15,705 nt of DNA from an uncultured bacterium (GTDB lineage: Bacteria > Vulcanimicrobiota > CADAWZ01): assembly GCA_949288455.1 (NCBI GenBank), contig CASEKF010000046.1, forward strand, positions 1-15,705. Direction: 5' to 3'. Every line of letters starts with the position of its first letter. Position 1 is the first letter of the stretch. This document shows, one piece after another, positions 5,775 to 12,798 of this stretch. A program made the position numbers and the translations under genes. The notes beneath the pieces were generated by a model. That model did not search any database. It was given only the letters and a program-made list of their open reading frames with translations, and was not told the origin of the DNA.

Positions 5775-6656
5775 ATGAACGCAAAATTAACAGACTTGAA
5801 AAATATCATATCACAACAGATGGCCGTCCCAGGTTTTTTCCAAAGCGCAATACAAGGCGTTAAAACGGCTAAAAGAGAACAGACAAGCGGTTTTGTAAAT
5901 TGTTTTTGCTATCCGTCCTGCATACTGGTTTTACAAGGCGCTAAAGAAATGTTCTTTGGAAAGGAAAAATTCTCGTACTCTTCAGGCGATTGCGTAATTT
6001 CTTGCGCGGACATTCCAATAGCAAGCAGAATTACCGAAGCCTCGCAAAACAAACCTTTTCTAAGCATATATTTAGAATTGGATCTTAACTTATTAGCAAA
6101 TCTTATTATAGAAACTAACATTCCTAATAACAAAACCGATAAATTTACTCCCATAGCAATAGCTAAAATAGACGAAAATACGTTAGACGCCTTTTATCGT
6201 CTAGGGCTGCTGCTGACGAAGTCTCAGGCTGAACAAGAAATACTTTCTCCAATGATAATAAAAGAAATTTATTACAGACTGTTAACCGGATTTTATGGGA
6301 AACAACTAGTCGAAATAAACGCTAAAGAAGCTAAAGCCAATAAAATAGCTAGAGCTATACAATTGCTAAAAGAAAAATTTTCGGAAAAATTAAATATAGA
6401 AGATATAGCTCAATATGTAAACATGTCCGCGTCGTCATTTTATCGTAATTTTAAAAAAATTACGCAAGTCACTCCTTTACAGTATCAAAAACATCTTAGA
6501 CTTCATGAAGCTCAAAAATTAATGCTGACAGAGAATTATAACGCTTCAATAGCATGTTATAAAGTTGGCTACGAAAGCGCTACTCAATTCAGCAGAGAAT
6601 ATAAAAAATTGTTTGGAACCCCTCCTATAACGCATATAAAAGAACTGACGACATAA
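5775..6656 (+). CDS. AraC-family transcriptional regulator (YqhC-like)
   Basis: A 293-residue regulator. Residues 1 to about 190 match the AraC_N type of sensor domain (CFCYPSCILVLQGAKEMFFG, FSYSSGDCVISCADIPIASRITEAS, PFLSIYLELDLNLLANLI). Residues about 195-293 are the two-HTH AraC DNA-binding domain (LNIEDIAQYVNMSASSFYRNFKKIT, ... YNASIACYKVGYESATQFSREYKKLFGTPP). The start has SD GGAGA with 8-nt spacing. Known relatives include YqhC, which activates aldehyde/quinone reductase genes under electrophile stress. Regulators of this type are often divergent from flavodoxin and CMD-cupin genes, which is the arrangement here once the 1-kb mobile relic is removed. I infer that it controls the minus-strand operon at 2810-4441; the inducer is unknown. 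Confidence 0.9.
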   Translation: MNAKLTDLKNIISQQMAVPGFFQSAIQGVKTAKREQTSGFVNCFCYPSCILVLQGAKEMFFGKEKFSYSSGDCVISCADIPIASRITEASQNKPFLSIYLELDLNLLANLIIETNIPNNKTDKFTPIAIAKIDENTLDAFYRLGLLLTKSQAEQEILSPMIIKEIYYRLLTGFYGKQLVEINAKEAKANKIARAIQLLKEKFSEKLNIEDIAQYVNMSASSFYRNFKKITQVTPLQYQKHLRLHEAQKLMLTENYNASIACYKVGYESATQFSREYKKLFGTPPITHIKELTT

Positions 6657-6684
6657 TTCAATAAAACATAACGACTAAAAAACG

Positions 6685-6739
6685 TTTTGTTTAATACTAA
6701 AAGCGTTTCGCTTGGAAACGCTTTTAGTATTAAACAAAA
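6685..6739. repeat. Perfect 25-bp inverted repeat (hairpin) downstream of araC-type gene
   Basis: The arms 6685-6709 and 6715-6739 are exact reverse complements (TTTTGTTTAATACTAAAAGC begins the left arm), separated by GCTTG. The stem is much longer than a usual terminator and has no strong T tract beyond its own A/T-rich ends. It may serve as a terminator for the regulator gene, or be a small palindromic repeat of MITE/REP type. Confidence 0.75.
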
Positions 6740-6784
6740 TTATAAATAATTTCACGGCTAAATATACTTACTCCGTAAAAATGA

Positions 6785-6817
6785 TATAATATAACAACAA
6801 ACGTAGTTAAATATAAT
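6785..6817 (+). promoter_or_regulatory. Candidate -10 elements of thiT
   Basis: Two exact TATAAT boxes lie at 6785-6790 and 6812-6817. Neither has a convincing -35. The second would start transcription at or next to the ATG at 6825, which would fit the absence of an SD. In such A+T-rich DNA chance matches are likely. No TPP riboswitch motif (CTGAGA box or its partner) is seen. Confidence 0.3.
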
Positions 6818-6824
6818 AACACTT

Positions 6825-7337
6825 ATGAATAATCATATGGGAAGAGCGGCTCTATGCGTCGCGCTGGCATATATCCTAAGTTTTTTCGATTTATTCAAGC
6901 TCCCTTTCGGCGGAGGAGTTTCGCTTGAATCTCTCCCGCTGATGATACTCTCATGGAGTTCCGGGCCTGTCGTGGGATTTACGGGAGGAATTTGCCTGGG
7001 ACTTACGCTGTTAACTAAATCGTCCGCAATTATTCATCCAATACAATTTTTACTTGACTATCCGTTGGCGTTCTCTTCATTTTTTCTCATTGGTTTTTGC
7101 AATAAGTCAAATAATTCTAAAACATGTTTCTTACTGGCAGTACTTTCGTTTGCCTTAAGATCTTGCTTCCATATTTTATCGGGAATTTTATTTTGCGGAT
7201 TATTTATTAAAAATGTCCCGGAAAACCTGCTAATTTACGCTATTGAATATAATCTTTCCTTTATGATTCCGACGGCTATTATAAATATCTTTTTATTTAA
7301 TATTATAATTAAAAGATTAAAACTACAAAATAAATAA
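6825..7337 (+). CDS. thiT: ThiT, thiamin-specific S component of an ECF transporter
   Basis: A 170-residue integral membrane protein with about six hydrophobic segments. It matches the ThiT/YuaJ family: LPFGGGVSLESLPLMILSW (26-44), GFTGGICLGL, IIHPIQFLLDYPLAF (69-83), RSCFHILSGILFCGLF (112-127) and EYNLSFMIPTAIIN (141-154). The HP.Q.LLDYP, R...H..SG and YN blocks are the conserved thiamin-pocket region of the family. It captures thiamin in the membrane and needs the shared EcfA/EcfA'/EcfT module, which is not in this window. It stands alone, has no SD upstream of ATG 6825 (or of the next ATG at 6837), and converges on the phnW-type gene with 15 nt between stops. No riboswitch is visible, unlike many thiT genes. 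Confidence 0.88.
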   Translation: MNNHMGRAALCVALAYILSFFDLFKLPFGGGVSLESLPLMILSWSSGPVVGFTGGICLGLTLLTKSSAIIHPIQFLLDYPLAFSSFFLIGFCNKSNNSKTCFLLAVLSFALRSCFHILSGILFCGLFIKNVPENLLIYAIEYNLSFMIPTAIINIFLFNIIIKRLKLQNK

Positions 7338-7352
7338 CCGTAAAAATAAAAA

Positions 7353-8465
7353 TTATCTCATTAAACTATTTAAATAATTTTCCAGCTCATTTAAAAAACG
7401 TTTTATATCGTTCTTATCTATAGCTCCTATATTAGCTATTCTAAACGTATTTAAATCGCTTATCTTACCCGGATATATAGTTATGCCTTTTTCATATAGC
7501 CAATCATGCATTTTATCAAAAGCGAACCCTTTTATATTTGGTTCCAAAACGGAAGTTATAATATGCGAATGGTCTTCGTCATTTATAAGACGCTGAAAAC
7601 CCAATCTATCAAGGCCGTCCTTTAAAGTTTCCCAATTCTCCGTATACCTTTCGTATCTTTTATCGGGAGTCTCTTCCTTTAACTCGTCTACAGCCTGTTT
7701 CATAGCATATAGGACTTGAACCGGAGGCGTAAATCTCATCTGACTATACTTTACGAAATAATCGTATTGATCATACAGATCTAAGTATAAAGTTCGCGAT
7801 TTCTTAGGGCGCCTATTCGTAAGCTCCTCTTTATCAGCAATAACGAAACTAACTCCCGGCATACCTTGAAGATTTTTATTTGCGCTAGATACTAAAAACG
7901 AAACGTTCATTTTGTCCATATCAATAGGAACGGCTCCAAAACTGCTCATAGCGTCGACGATAAAAATCAAATCGTATTTTAAAGCAAGTTTTCCTATCGC
8001 TTCTATATCATTCAAAAGACCGGTAGTAGTCTCGCTATGTACGCAAGCGATATATTTTAAATTACCAAGCTTCGAAATTTCTACGATACGCTTTTCTAAA
8101 CTATCAAGATCGATTCTTTCAAGAAGAGAACTGTTATACTCGACATAATCGAGCGAATAAACATCACAAATAGAAACCATGCGTTTTCCATAAGCTCCGT
8201 TATTAACGACTAAAATTTGTTCTCCGGGCGGAATTACGGACGAAAGAACAGACTCTACGGCGCAAGTGCCCGAACCTCCAAATAAAACGCAAGAATAACG
8301 TCCTGAAGACGATACAAATCTAACGAGCGAATCTGCTATATATTGCATTAAGTTGCCAAATTCCGACTCTCTAGGACATATGTCAGCGACTATTTGAGCC
8401 TGTTTAACAGTGTCGGTAGTAGTAGCCGGGCCGGGATTTAAAAGAATTTTCCTATCGATAATCAT
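7353..8465 (-). CDS. phnW: 2-aminoethylphosphonate:pyruvate transaminase (class V, PhnW type)
   Basis: A 370-residue PLP enzyme of fold type I, class V. The whole length follows PhnW: LLNPGPATTTDTVKQA at the N-terminus, FGGSGTCAVESVL (62-74, PLP-phosphate loop), VVNNGAYGKRM, HSETTTGLLN, DAMSSFGAVPID (Asp171 contacts the pyridine N), SSANKNLQGMPG (Lys197 as the Schiff-base lysine), LDLYDQY, RFTPPVQVLYA and YPGKISDLNTFRIANIGAID at the C-terminus. PhnW interconverts 2-aminoethylphosphonate plus pyruvate with phosphonoacetaldehyde plus alanine. It may act in breakdown of phosphonate or, in reverse, in making aminoethylphosphonate for surface polymers. No pepM, ppd, phnX or phnY gene is adjacent, so direction cannot be told. 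SD TAGGAGA precedes ATG 8465. Other class V aminotransferases are less likely given the C-terminal motif. Confidence 0.87.
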   Translation of the reverse strand: MIIDRKILLNPGPATTTDTVKQAQIVADICPRESEFGNLMQYIADSLVRFVSSSGRYSCVLFGGSGTCAVESVLSSVIPPGEQILVVNNGAYGKRMVSICDVYSLDYVEYNSSLLERIDLDSLEKRIVEISKLGNLKYIACVHSETTTGLLNDIEAIGKLALKYDLIFIVDAMSSFGAVPIDMDKMNVSFLVSSANKNLQGMPGVSFVIADKEELTNRRPKKSRTLYLDLYDQYDYFVKYSQMRFTPPVQVLYAMKQAVDELKEETPDKRYERYTENWETLKDGLDRLGFQRLINDEDHSHIITSVLEPNIKGFAFDKMHDWLYEKGITIYPGKISDLNTFRIANIGAIDKNDIKRFLNELENYLNSLMR

Positions 8466-8530
8466 TTAATTCTCCTATTTATGATAACAAACGTTCTTAT
8501 ATTACGACACATAACGTTATATCTAATATA

Positions 8531-8560
8531 AGTATAGACAATCACTAAACCCCCAATCAA
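8531..8560 (-). promoter_or_regulatory. Promoter of phnW-type gene
   Basis: On the minus strand TTGATT (8560-8555), an 18-nt spacer and TATACT (8536-8531) lie 66-95 nt upstream of the start codon. This shows that phnW has its own promoter after the rpsI terminator. Confidence 0.55.
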
Positions 8561-8612
8561 CAATATTTCGAATTCAAAATCCTCGCTATCATATAAATAT
8601 TCCCATAAAGAG

Positions 8613-8644
8613 AAAAAAGGGAGTATAATTATACTCCCTTTTTT
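8613..8644. terminator. Bidirectional terminator after rpsI (perfect 32-nt palindrome)
   Basis: 8613-8628 and 8629-8644 are exact reverse complements: AAAAAAGGGAGTATAA then TTATACTCCCTTTTTT. Six T residues end the stem on either strand. It lies 17 nt after the rpsI stop and would end the rplM-rpsI transcript. Confidence 0.85.
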
Positions 8645-8661
8645 CGGCTAAAAAATAAAAT

Positions 8662-9075
8662 TTAACGTTTAGTCCATTGAAAACCTTTTCTGGCTCTCTT
8701 ACGACCATATTTCTTTCTTTCTTTTTCTCTAGAATCTCTTGTCAACAAACCGTCTTTTTTCAAAACGGAACGGAGACCTTCGTCAAAAACTACAAGAGCT
8801 CTAGATATGCCATGACGAATAGCTCCGGCTTGTCCAGAAATACCTCCGCCTGCGGAACGCACTATAACGTCAAATTTATCCTGCAGATTAACCAGTTCAA
8901 GAGGCTTACGAACCTGAAGTTCCATAACCTTGCGCCCAAAATAGGTCTCAACCGGCCTGTTGTTTATACTGATAGTTCCTTTGCCAGGAGTTATCCAAAC
9001 TCTGGCTATAGCGGTTTTTCTTCTGCCAGTGGCATAATATGAAACAGTTTTCTGTAAACTTTTAGTTCTGGCCAC
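8662..9075 (-). CDS. rpsI: 30S ribosomal protein S9
   Basis: A 137-residue S9 of the small ribosomal subunit. I choose GTG at 9075 as the start because it has GGAGG with a 9-nt spacing and gives the usual short N-terminus; the in-frame ATG at 9114 would add 13 unrelated residues and has no SD. Diagnostic segments are YYATGRRKTAIARVWITPGKG, INNRP, YFGRKVMELQVRKPLE, VRSAGGGISGQAGAIRHGISRAL, GLLTRDSREKERKKYGRKRARKG and the C-terminal tail QWTKR that reaches the P-site tRNA. It is complete. It follows rplM, as in most bacteria, but after a 280-nt gap rather than a few bases. Confidence 0.97.
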   Translation of the reverse strand: MARTKSLQKTVSYYATGRRKTAIARVWITPGKGTISINNRPVETYFGRKVMELQVRKPLELVNLQDKFDVIVRSAGGGISGQAGAIRHGISRALVVFDEGLRSVLKKDGLLTRDSREKERKKYGRKRARKGFQWTKR

Positions 9076-9165
9076 TTGAAAATTCCTCCAAATTAATAGC
9101 TTTGACATTTCCATTTAAAATTGGAAAATTTATAAATTCAACAGGTAACATCTTCCCCCGCTAAC

Positions 9166-9247
9166 GAATCGGGAGCTTTCTTTCGCACGCGGCGAACAGG
9201 CGATTCTCTTTCGATAGCGACAATATGCTAAGCATAAGCAAACTATC
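9166..9247 (-). other. Structured spacer RNA between rplM and rpsI (two nested stem-loops)
   Basis: The 280-nt spacer 9076-9355 holds no convincing gene. Read on the minus strand, stem-loop 1 is GATAG/CTATC (9247-9243 with 9217-9213) enclosing TATGC-TTA-GCATA. Stem-loop 2 is GAATCG/CGATTC (9206-9201 with 9171-9166) enclosing TTCGC-CGCGT-GCGAA. This part is visibly richer in G+C than the A+T-rich ends of the spacer. It could be a regulatory or processing element for S9, a small RNA, or a decayed insertion. I match it to no known RNA family. Confidence 0.4.
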
Positions 9248-9355
9248 CGCGTATGTCCCGCGAATTTATTAAAAAACAAACGCAAATTATTCCCTGCCTT
9301 AAAAATAAGGGACTTCTTAACTAAAAGACTTAAAACTAAAATTTTAAATAAAAAT

Positions 9356-9784
9356 TTACAACTCGATCTTTTCAGGCTGCTGAGCTGAATGACGATGTTC
9401 GGGTCCAACATAGACTTTCATTTTTTTCAATCTTAAAGCGCGAAGTTTATTTTTAGGAAGCATACCTTTAACGGCGTTCACGATGATTCTCTCAGGATGC
9501 CTGGCAAGCATATCCTTCGCAACTATTTCCGTCAAGCCGCCAGGGTAACCGCTATGACGATAATACTTCTTATCATTCCATTTATTGCCCGTCATTTTAA
9601 CCTTTTCAGCGTTAACTATAACGAGATAATCTCCCATATCCAAATAATCTACATATTCAGGTTTCTTTTTGCCTAAAAGAATACGAGCTGCTTCGACCGC
9701 TAATCTTCCAAGCGTCTTATCCGAAGCGTCTATAAGGTACCACTTTTTTTCAATATCTTTTTTCTTTAAAACAGGAGTACTCAA
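9356..9784 (-). CDS. rplM: 50S ribosomal protein L13
   Basis: A complete 142-residue L13, an early-assembling large-subunit protein. Motifs: KKWYLIDASDKTLGRLAVEAARIL, YLDMGDYLVIVNAEKVKMTGNKWNDKKYYRHSGYPGG with LTEI, then HPERIIVNAVKGMLPKNKL and the C-terminal VYVGPEHRHSAQQPE. The start is TTG at 9784, preceded by a run of G (GGGGGG) as SD; no in-frame ATG fits the family length. It has its own promoter at 9837-9865 and is the first gene of the rplM-rpsI unit. With rpsI on GTG, both genes of the pair use non-ATG starts. Confidence 0.97.
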   Translation of the reverse strand: MSTPVLKKKDIEKKWYLIDASDKTLGRLAVEAARILLGKKKPEYVDYLDMGDYLVIVNAEKVKMTGNKWNDKKYYRHSGYPGGLTEIVAKDMLARHPERIIVNAVKGMLPKNKLRALRLKKMKVYVGPEHRHSAQQPEKIEL

Positions 9785-9836
9785 GAAAACCCCCCCAATA
9801 ATACTATTTTTTTCTGTATTTTCTCACGGTTTACCC

Positions 9837-9865
9837 ATTTTAATACAAAAACGCAATTATGTCAA
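9837..9865 (-). promoter_or_regulatory. Consensus promoter of rplM-rpsI
   Basis: TTGACA (9865-9860), a 17-nt spacer and TAAAAT (9842-9837) on the minus strand. This is the best sigma70-type promoter in the window, as expected for ribosomal proteins. The predicted leader is about 45 nt. Confidence 0.8.
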
Positions 9866-9889
9866 TACTCAAAAGTAAAAGATTCAAAT

Positions 9890-9919
9890 AAAAACGCGCA
9901 GGCGCTTTTATTTAAAGCG
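9890..9919 (-). terminator. Possible terminator before the rplM promoter
   Basis: On the minus strand CGCTTT/AAAGCG (9919-9914 with 9908-9903) overlaps a second stem (AAAAGCG with CGC-G-TTTT) that ends in a T run near 9894-9890. The two stems are mutually exclusive. Either could end the upstream TPR-Roadblock transcript. Confidence 0.4.
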
Positions 9920-9997
9920 TTATGCCGCAAACGAACGCGATTTAATATAATGATTACCGGCTCTTTTAGGCCTATAAATCAAACGAAAAGCGACATG

Positions 9998-11335
9998 CTA
10001 GCCGTTTAAAAGAGACAAAATAGACGCGCAATTCTTTTCCATGCTGTATTTTAAAGCTCCGAAATTAGCTCCCGAACCTGCGATAACGGCGAACATGTAT
10101 TTTTCGTCCAGTATCCTAAGAGCAATAAGCCCGCCTTTATATTCAAGAACGGCATATAAGAGAGGAACGCTATCAACTCCGGCGTAATGCGAATCGATAA
10201 GGCTCACCACTTCGGAGGCAAAATCGGAGTATTCCCTAACTGGTTCAGAAGCTACTGACGCAATCTCAAATCCTCCGCGCTCTAATAAAATTACAGATTT
10301 AACTCCTCTATTTTTCAATATAAGATTAAGAATATTGCAAACTTCAGGTCTAATAGAATCATATTTTTCAAGCAAAAGTCTTAACGCTTCCTGCCTAAGT
10401 CGCTCTTCTTCGGCTCTGCGAGCTTCTTCCTCCTGCCTGATACGCTCTTCCTCGGCCCTGCGCGCCTCTTCTTCCTGCCTGATACGCTCTTCCTCGGCTC
10501 TGCGAGCCTCTTCTTCCATACGTAAGCGCTCTTCTTCCATACGCCGGGTCTCTTCTTCCATTCGTCTCATTTCTTCTTCAAGACGCAAACGCTCTTCCTC
10601 GGCTATGCGTAATTCTTCTTCCTTGCGGCGAATCTCCTCTTCTTTGCGGCGTCTCTCTTCTTCCTGCCTGAGTCGCTCTTCTTCGGCTCTGCGAGCTTCT
10701 TCCTCTAGCCTTAGACGTTCTTCCTCGGCCCTACGGGCTTCTTCTTCAGCTCTAAGAACGGCAAGTATATTGTCTTCCAAATCACAAATATAAGCTCTTA
10801 GCTCGCCAAATTCTCCTCTTCTTTTTAAGGCTACCGCCCGCTTATATTCGCATAAAAGATCGTCGGAAGATTGCTTGAATTGTTTCTCGTAATCCGCGAC
10901 GGCAAAATCAGCTAATTCTATTATAGCGTCAAAATAAGCCCTTAAAGTTCTAATTTCTTTTAAAGAATACTTATAGGGCTTTATTTTAGCATACAATTCC
11001 GCAAGATCTTCTTTTACGGGATATTTTCCGGCAAAATACTCGTAACAAACTCTAGCGTCGATATTCTTAAAATCAAGTTTTAAAACGCTAAGCAATTCAG
11101 AAAAACCGTCGGAGTAAAGGCCTTGATTCATATAAACGACAGCTAAGCCTATATGAGCTTCAAAACTTCTTTTATCCACGGCTATCGCATGCTGATACGC
11201 CTGCAAAGCTTCAAGTCGGCTGCCATATCTCATCTGATATTCCGCATATGCGACAAGAGCTTCAAGATCGTCCGGATTATCGGCAAGCAAAGCGTTTAAA
11301 GCTTCTATTTTAAGCTCAATCGTAGTTTTAGACAT
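9998..11335 (-). CDS. TPR / E-R-rich single alpha-helix / Roadblock-LC7 protein
   Basis: A 445-residue cytoplasmic protein in three parts. Residues 1 to about 185 are TPR-like helix pairs (DPDDLEALV-type spacing: ALVAYAEYQMRYGSRLEALQ, AHIGLAVVYMNQGLYSDGF). Residues about 197-318 are some 17 back-to-back heptads of the form EEExRRx. Glu and Arg are placed i to i+4, which favours a stable single alpha-helix (about 18 nm) more than a coiled coil, because hydrophobic a/d positions are sparse. Residues about 325-445 form a Roadblock/LC7 domain (GVKSVILLERGGFEIASV, YAVLEYKGGLIALRIL, FAVIAGSGANFGALKYSMEK), the fold of MglB and other regulators of small GTPases. Start ATG 11335 has SD AAGGAGA. It is last of the minus-strand TPR/Roadblock group. 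I infer a spacer-arm scaffold linking a TPR-bound partner to a Roadblock-bound one; this is untested. Confidence 0.85.
   Translation of the reverse strand: MSKTTIELKIEALNALLADNPDDLEALVAYAEYQMRYGSRLEALQAYQHAIAVDKRSFEAHIGLAVVYMNQGLYSDGFSELLSVLKLDFKNIDARVCYEYFAGKYPVKEDLAELYAKIKPYKYSLKEIRTLRAYFDAIIELADFAVADYEKQFKQSSDDLLCEYKRAVALKRRGEFGELRAYICDLEDNILAVLRAEEEARRAEEERLRLEEEARRAEEERLRQEEERRRKEEEIRRKEEELRIAEEERLRLEEEMRRMEEETRRMEEERLRMEEEARRAEEERIRQEEEARRAEEERIRQEEEARRAEEERLRQEALRLLLEKYDSIRPEVCNILNLILKNRGVKSVILLERGGFEIASVASEPVREYSDFASEVVSLIDSHYAGVDSVPLLYAVLEYKGGLIALRILDEKYMFAVIAGSGANFGALKYSMEKNCASILSLLNG
10382..10747 (-). repeat. 21-bp coding repeats of the EEExRRx heptad tract
   Basis: About 17 degenerate 21-bp units encode the heptads of the helical arm in the gene at 9998-11335; several pairs (EEEARRA EEERIRQ) recur almost unchanged. 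Such an array can gain or lose units by recombination, changing arm length in 1-nm steps. It also creates a long Ser/Arg-rich open frame on the other strand that should not be annotated. Confidence 0.85.
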
Positions 11336-11480
11336 TCAATTATTCTCCTTCCGTTCTAAGAGCAGACAATTTCACATGGTTTGCTAGCTTTAACATATCT
11401 ATTAAGCGACAGCCGCGGCATTTGCCGCAAGATTAAACGAAAACTCCGGTTTATGCGAGCCGTTCTAAAAAAGTACAACG

Positions 11481-11834
11481 TCAAGAAACGCATGCTTCCA
11501 AAAGTTTTCTTCCTTTCTTAATCTCAAGTCTAACTCTGCCGAGATTAACTCCAGACGACGCTATAACGCATAAAAAATACTCCGCGATTGGAACGCAGGT
11601 AAAATTAAAATCTTTAAACTCAAGATAAGACTGACTCATAGAATCAGAAGGATAATCTTCGTCAATTTGAGCGCATAAAATTTTCAAAGCGGTTATAAAG
11701 CTTCCGGGTTCAAGAAAATCTTCATGCTCAGTCCCCGAACTTTCAATCAGGTTTCCTTCCTGATCGACGAAAGAAGCGTAAACAACTCCGTCTATCCTAC
11801 ATAAAGAATCTAAAGCGTCCTTTATCGAATCCAT
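11481..11834 (-). CDS. Stand-alone Roadblock/LC7-domain (MglB-like) protein
   Basis: A 117-residue protein. The start is ATG 11834 (MDSIKDALDSLCRIDGVVYA), which has GGGGAGA 8 nt upstream; a longer in-frame ATG at 11897 would overlap the preceding gene and adds 21 atypical residues. The product is a single Roadblock/LC7 domain: an N-terminal helix, DGVVYASFVDQEGNLIES, a middle helix, YLEFKDFNFTCVPIAEYFLCVIASSGVNLGRVRLEIKK. The end motif VIASSGVNLG closely resembles VIAGSGANFG in the downstream TPR-helix-Roadblock protein, so the two may pair or descend from one gene. Roadblock proteins dimerise and act as activators or scaffolds of Ras-like GTPases (MglB for MglA). No GTPase gene lies within the window. 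It follows the 307-residue protein by 40 nt. Confidence 0.8.
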   Translation of the reverse strand: MDSIKDALDSLCRIDGVVYASFVDQEGNLIESSGTEHEDFLEPGSFITALKILCAQIDEDYPSDSMSQSYLEFKDFNFTCVPIAEYFLCVIASSGVNLGRVRLEIKKGRKLLEACVS

Positions 11835-11874
11835 ATTAAGTATCTCCCCATTTAAAAAGTAATACTTCCCAAAC

Positions 11875-12798
11875 TTACCAAAGAACAGGCCTGACAAGAA
11901 TCTTCTCTATTCCCTGTAAATTTAATTGTTTGATTTTATCCTGAGACATAACTATATATTTCGCTCCCAATTTCTTCCCCGGAGAACATTTAACTGCCGC
12001 AATAGGATCGCCTAAAAAATGAACAAGCTCTATCTCAATTTCTTTTTTATTGTTGGAAGTCGTCCATTTTTTATAAATATCCTCGTCTACTTTTACGTCT
12101 TTAGAAGCGAAAATTCCCGATTCTGGCTTAATACTTAAAATAGCCTCGCAAGCCTGCATTCTGGCAACTATTTGCGCCGTTTTCTCCATATCGGCTTTGG
12201 AAGCTCCCATCATAGAAAGTTTGCAACCGTTATTCTTTACAAGGGAAATAAAATCATCTATAGCTTTTTCATTAGTTAAAATCATCAAGCCGCACTTGTC
12301 GCTAAGGCTGTTATACACGAACTCCCCGTTGTCCATAACGAGCACATGCGTAGTTCCCCGAGCGGAAATTTCCATTATGGCATAATAAGATTCCTTCTTC
12401 ATTTTAGTCAAAAACTCATTAAATTTTGCTTTTGTAAAATCGGCAAACTTAAGATTTTCTCTGAAAAGATGTATATTTAACATAACGTTGAGAATTCTCA
12501 GCGGCAATAAATAAGCCGATACTTTGACTGACTTCAGCTTGCCGTATATAAATTTATTTAACACATTATTTTCTTGACTCATCCTGAAAGGATAAGACGA
12601 CATATCTATCGTCGCTTTTATAAGACCTTCGGTATAAAATACGACGACCTTACATTTGGATCCAGAATAATCTTCCAAGTCATAAAGTATATATCCGACA
12701 AAATTTTTATTATTTTTAAGGTTGCTTGTAAGCTGTCTTATGTCATTAGACGAAAGTTGCTCTTCTTCAAACAAAGGATTACCTTTAGGTAAATTCAT
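11875..12798 (-). CDS. Protein of unknown family (307 aa) in the Roadblock/TPR group
   Basis: I do not recognise this family. SD GGAGG lies 6 nt before ATG 12798. No signal peptide or clear membrane segment is present, so it should be cytoplasmic. The first 180 residues alternate short strands and helices (NFVGYILYDLEDYSGSKCKV, VVFYTEGLIKATIDM, YAIMEISARGTTHVLVMDNG, EFVYNS), which resembles small sensory or scaffold domains that accept a 'gene-product expressed on/off' helix layout, but no named domain can be assigned. The last ~45 residues (AAVKCSPGKKLGAKYIVMS, then LNLQGIEKILVRPV) vaguely resemble a double-psi barrel half such as the Cdc48 N-domain; this is weak. It lies between the large TPR/small membrane protein genes and the Roadblock genes, so it is probably part of the same machine. 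A good candidate for structure prediction. Confidence 0.7.
   Translation of the reverse strand: MNLPKGNPLFEEEQLSSNDIRQLTSNLKNNKNFVGYILYDLEDYSGSKCKVVVFYTEGLIKATIDMSSYPFRMSQENNVLNKFIYGKLKSVKVSAYLLPLRILNVMLNIHLFRENLKFADFTKAKFNEFLTKMKKESYYAIMEISARGTTHVLVMDNGEFVYNSLSDKCGLMILTNEKAIDDFISLVKNNGCKLSMMGASKADMEKTAQIVARMQACEAILSIKPESGIFASKDVKVDEDIYKKWTTSNNKKEIEIELVHFLGDPIAAVKCSPGKKLGAKYIVMSQDKIKQLNLQGIEKILVRPVLW

Noticed and set aside
6657-6824. TPP riboswitch upstream of thiT
   Set aside because: No CTGAGA box or its conserved partner segment is present.
9076-9355. 4.5S, 6S or tRNA-like gene in the rplM-rpsI spacer
   Set aside because: No SRP loop motif, no TPsiC/acceptor pattern and no long 6S-like closing stem could be identified.
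9130-9411. Minus-strand 93-codon frame across the end of rplM and the spacer
   Set aside because: Starts inside rplM in another frame, has no SD, and its product shows no domain; the spacer is better explained as structured RNA.
10335-10793. Plus-strand Ser/Arg-rich frame of 152 codons
   Set aside because: Mirror image of the EEExRRx heptad repeats on the minus strand; the low-complexity product and lack of SD mark it as an artefact.
11834-11897. Longer N-terminus for the stand-alone Roadblock protein from ATG 11897
   Set aside because: Overlaps the preceding gene; the start at 11834 has a clear SD and matches the domain boundary.
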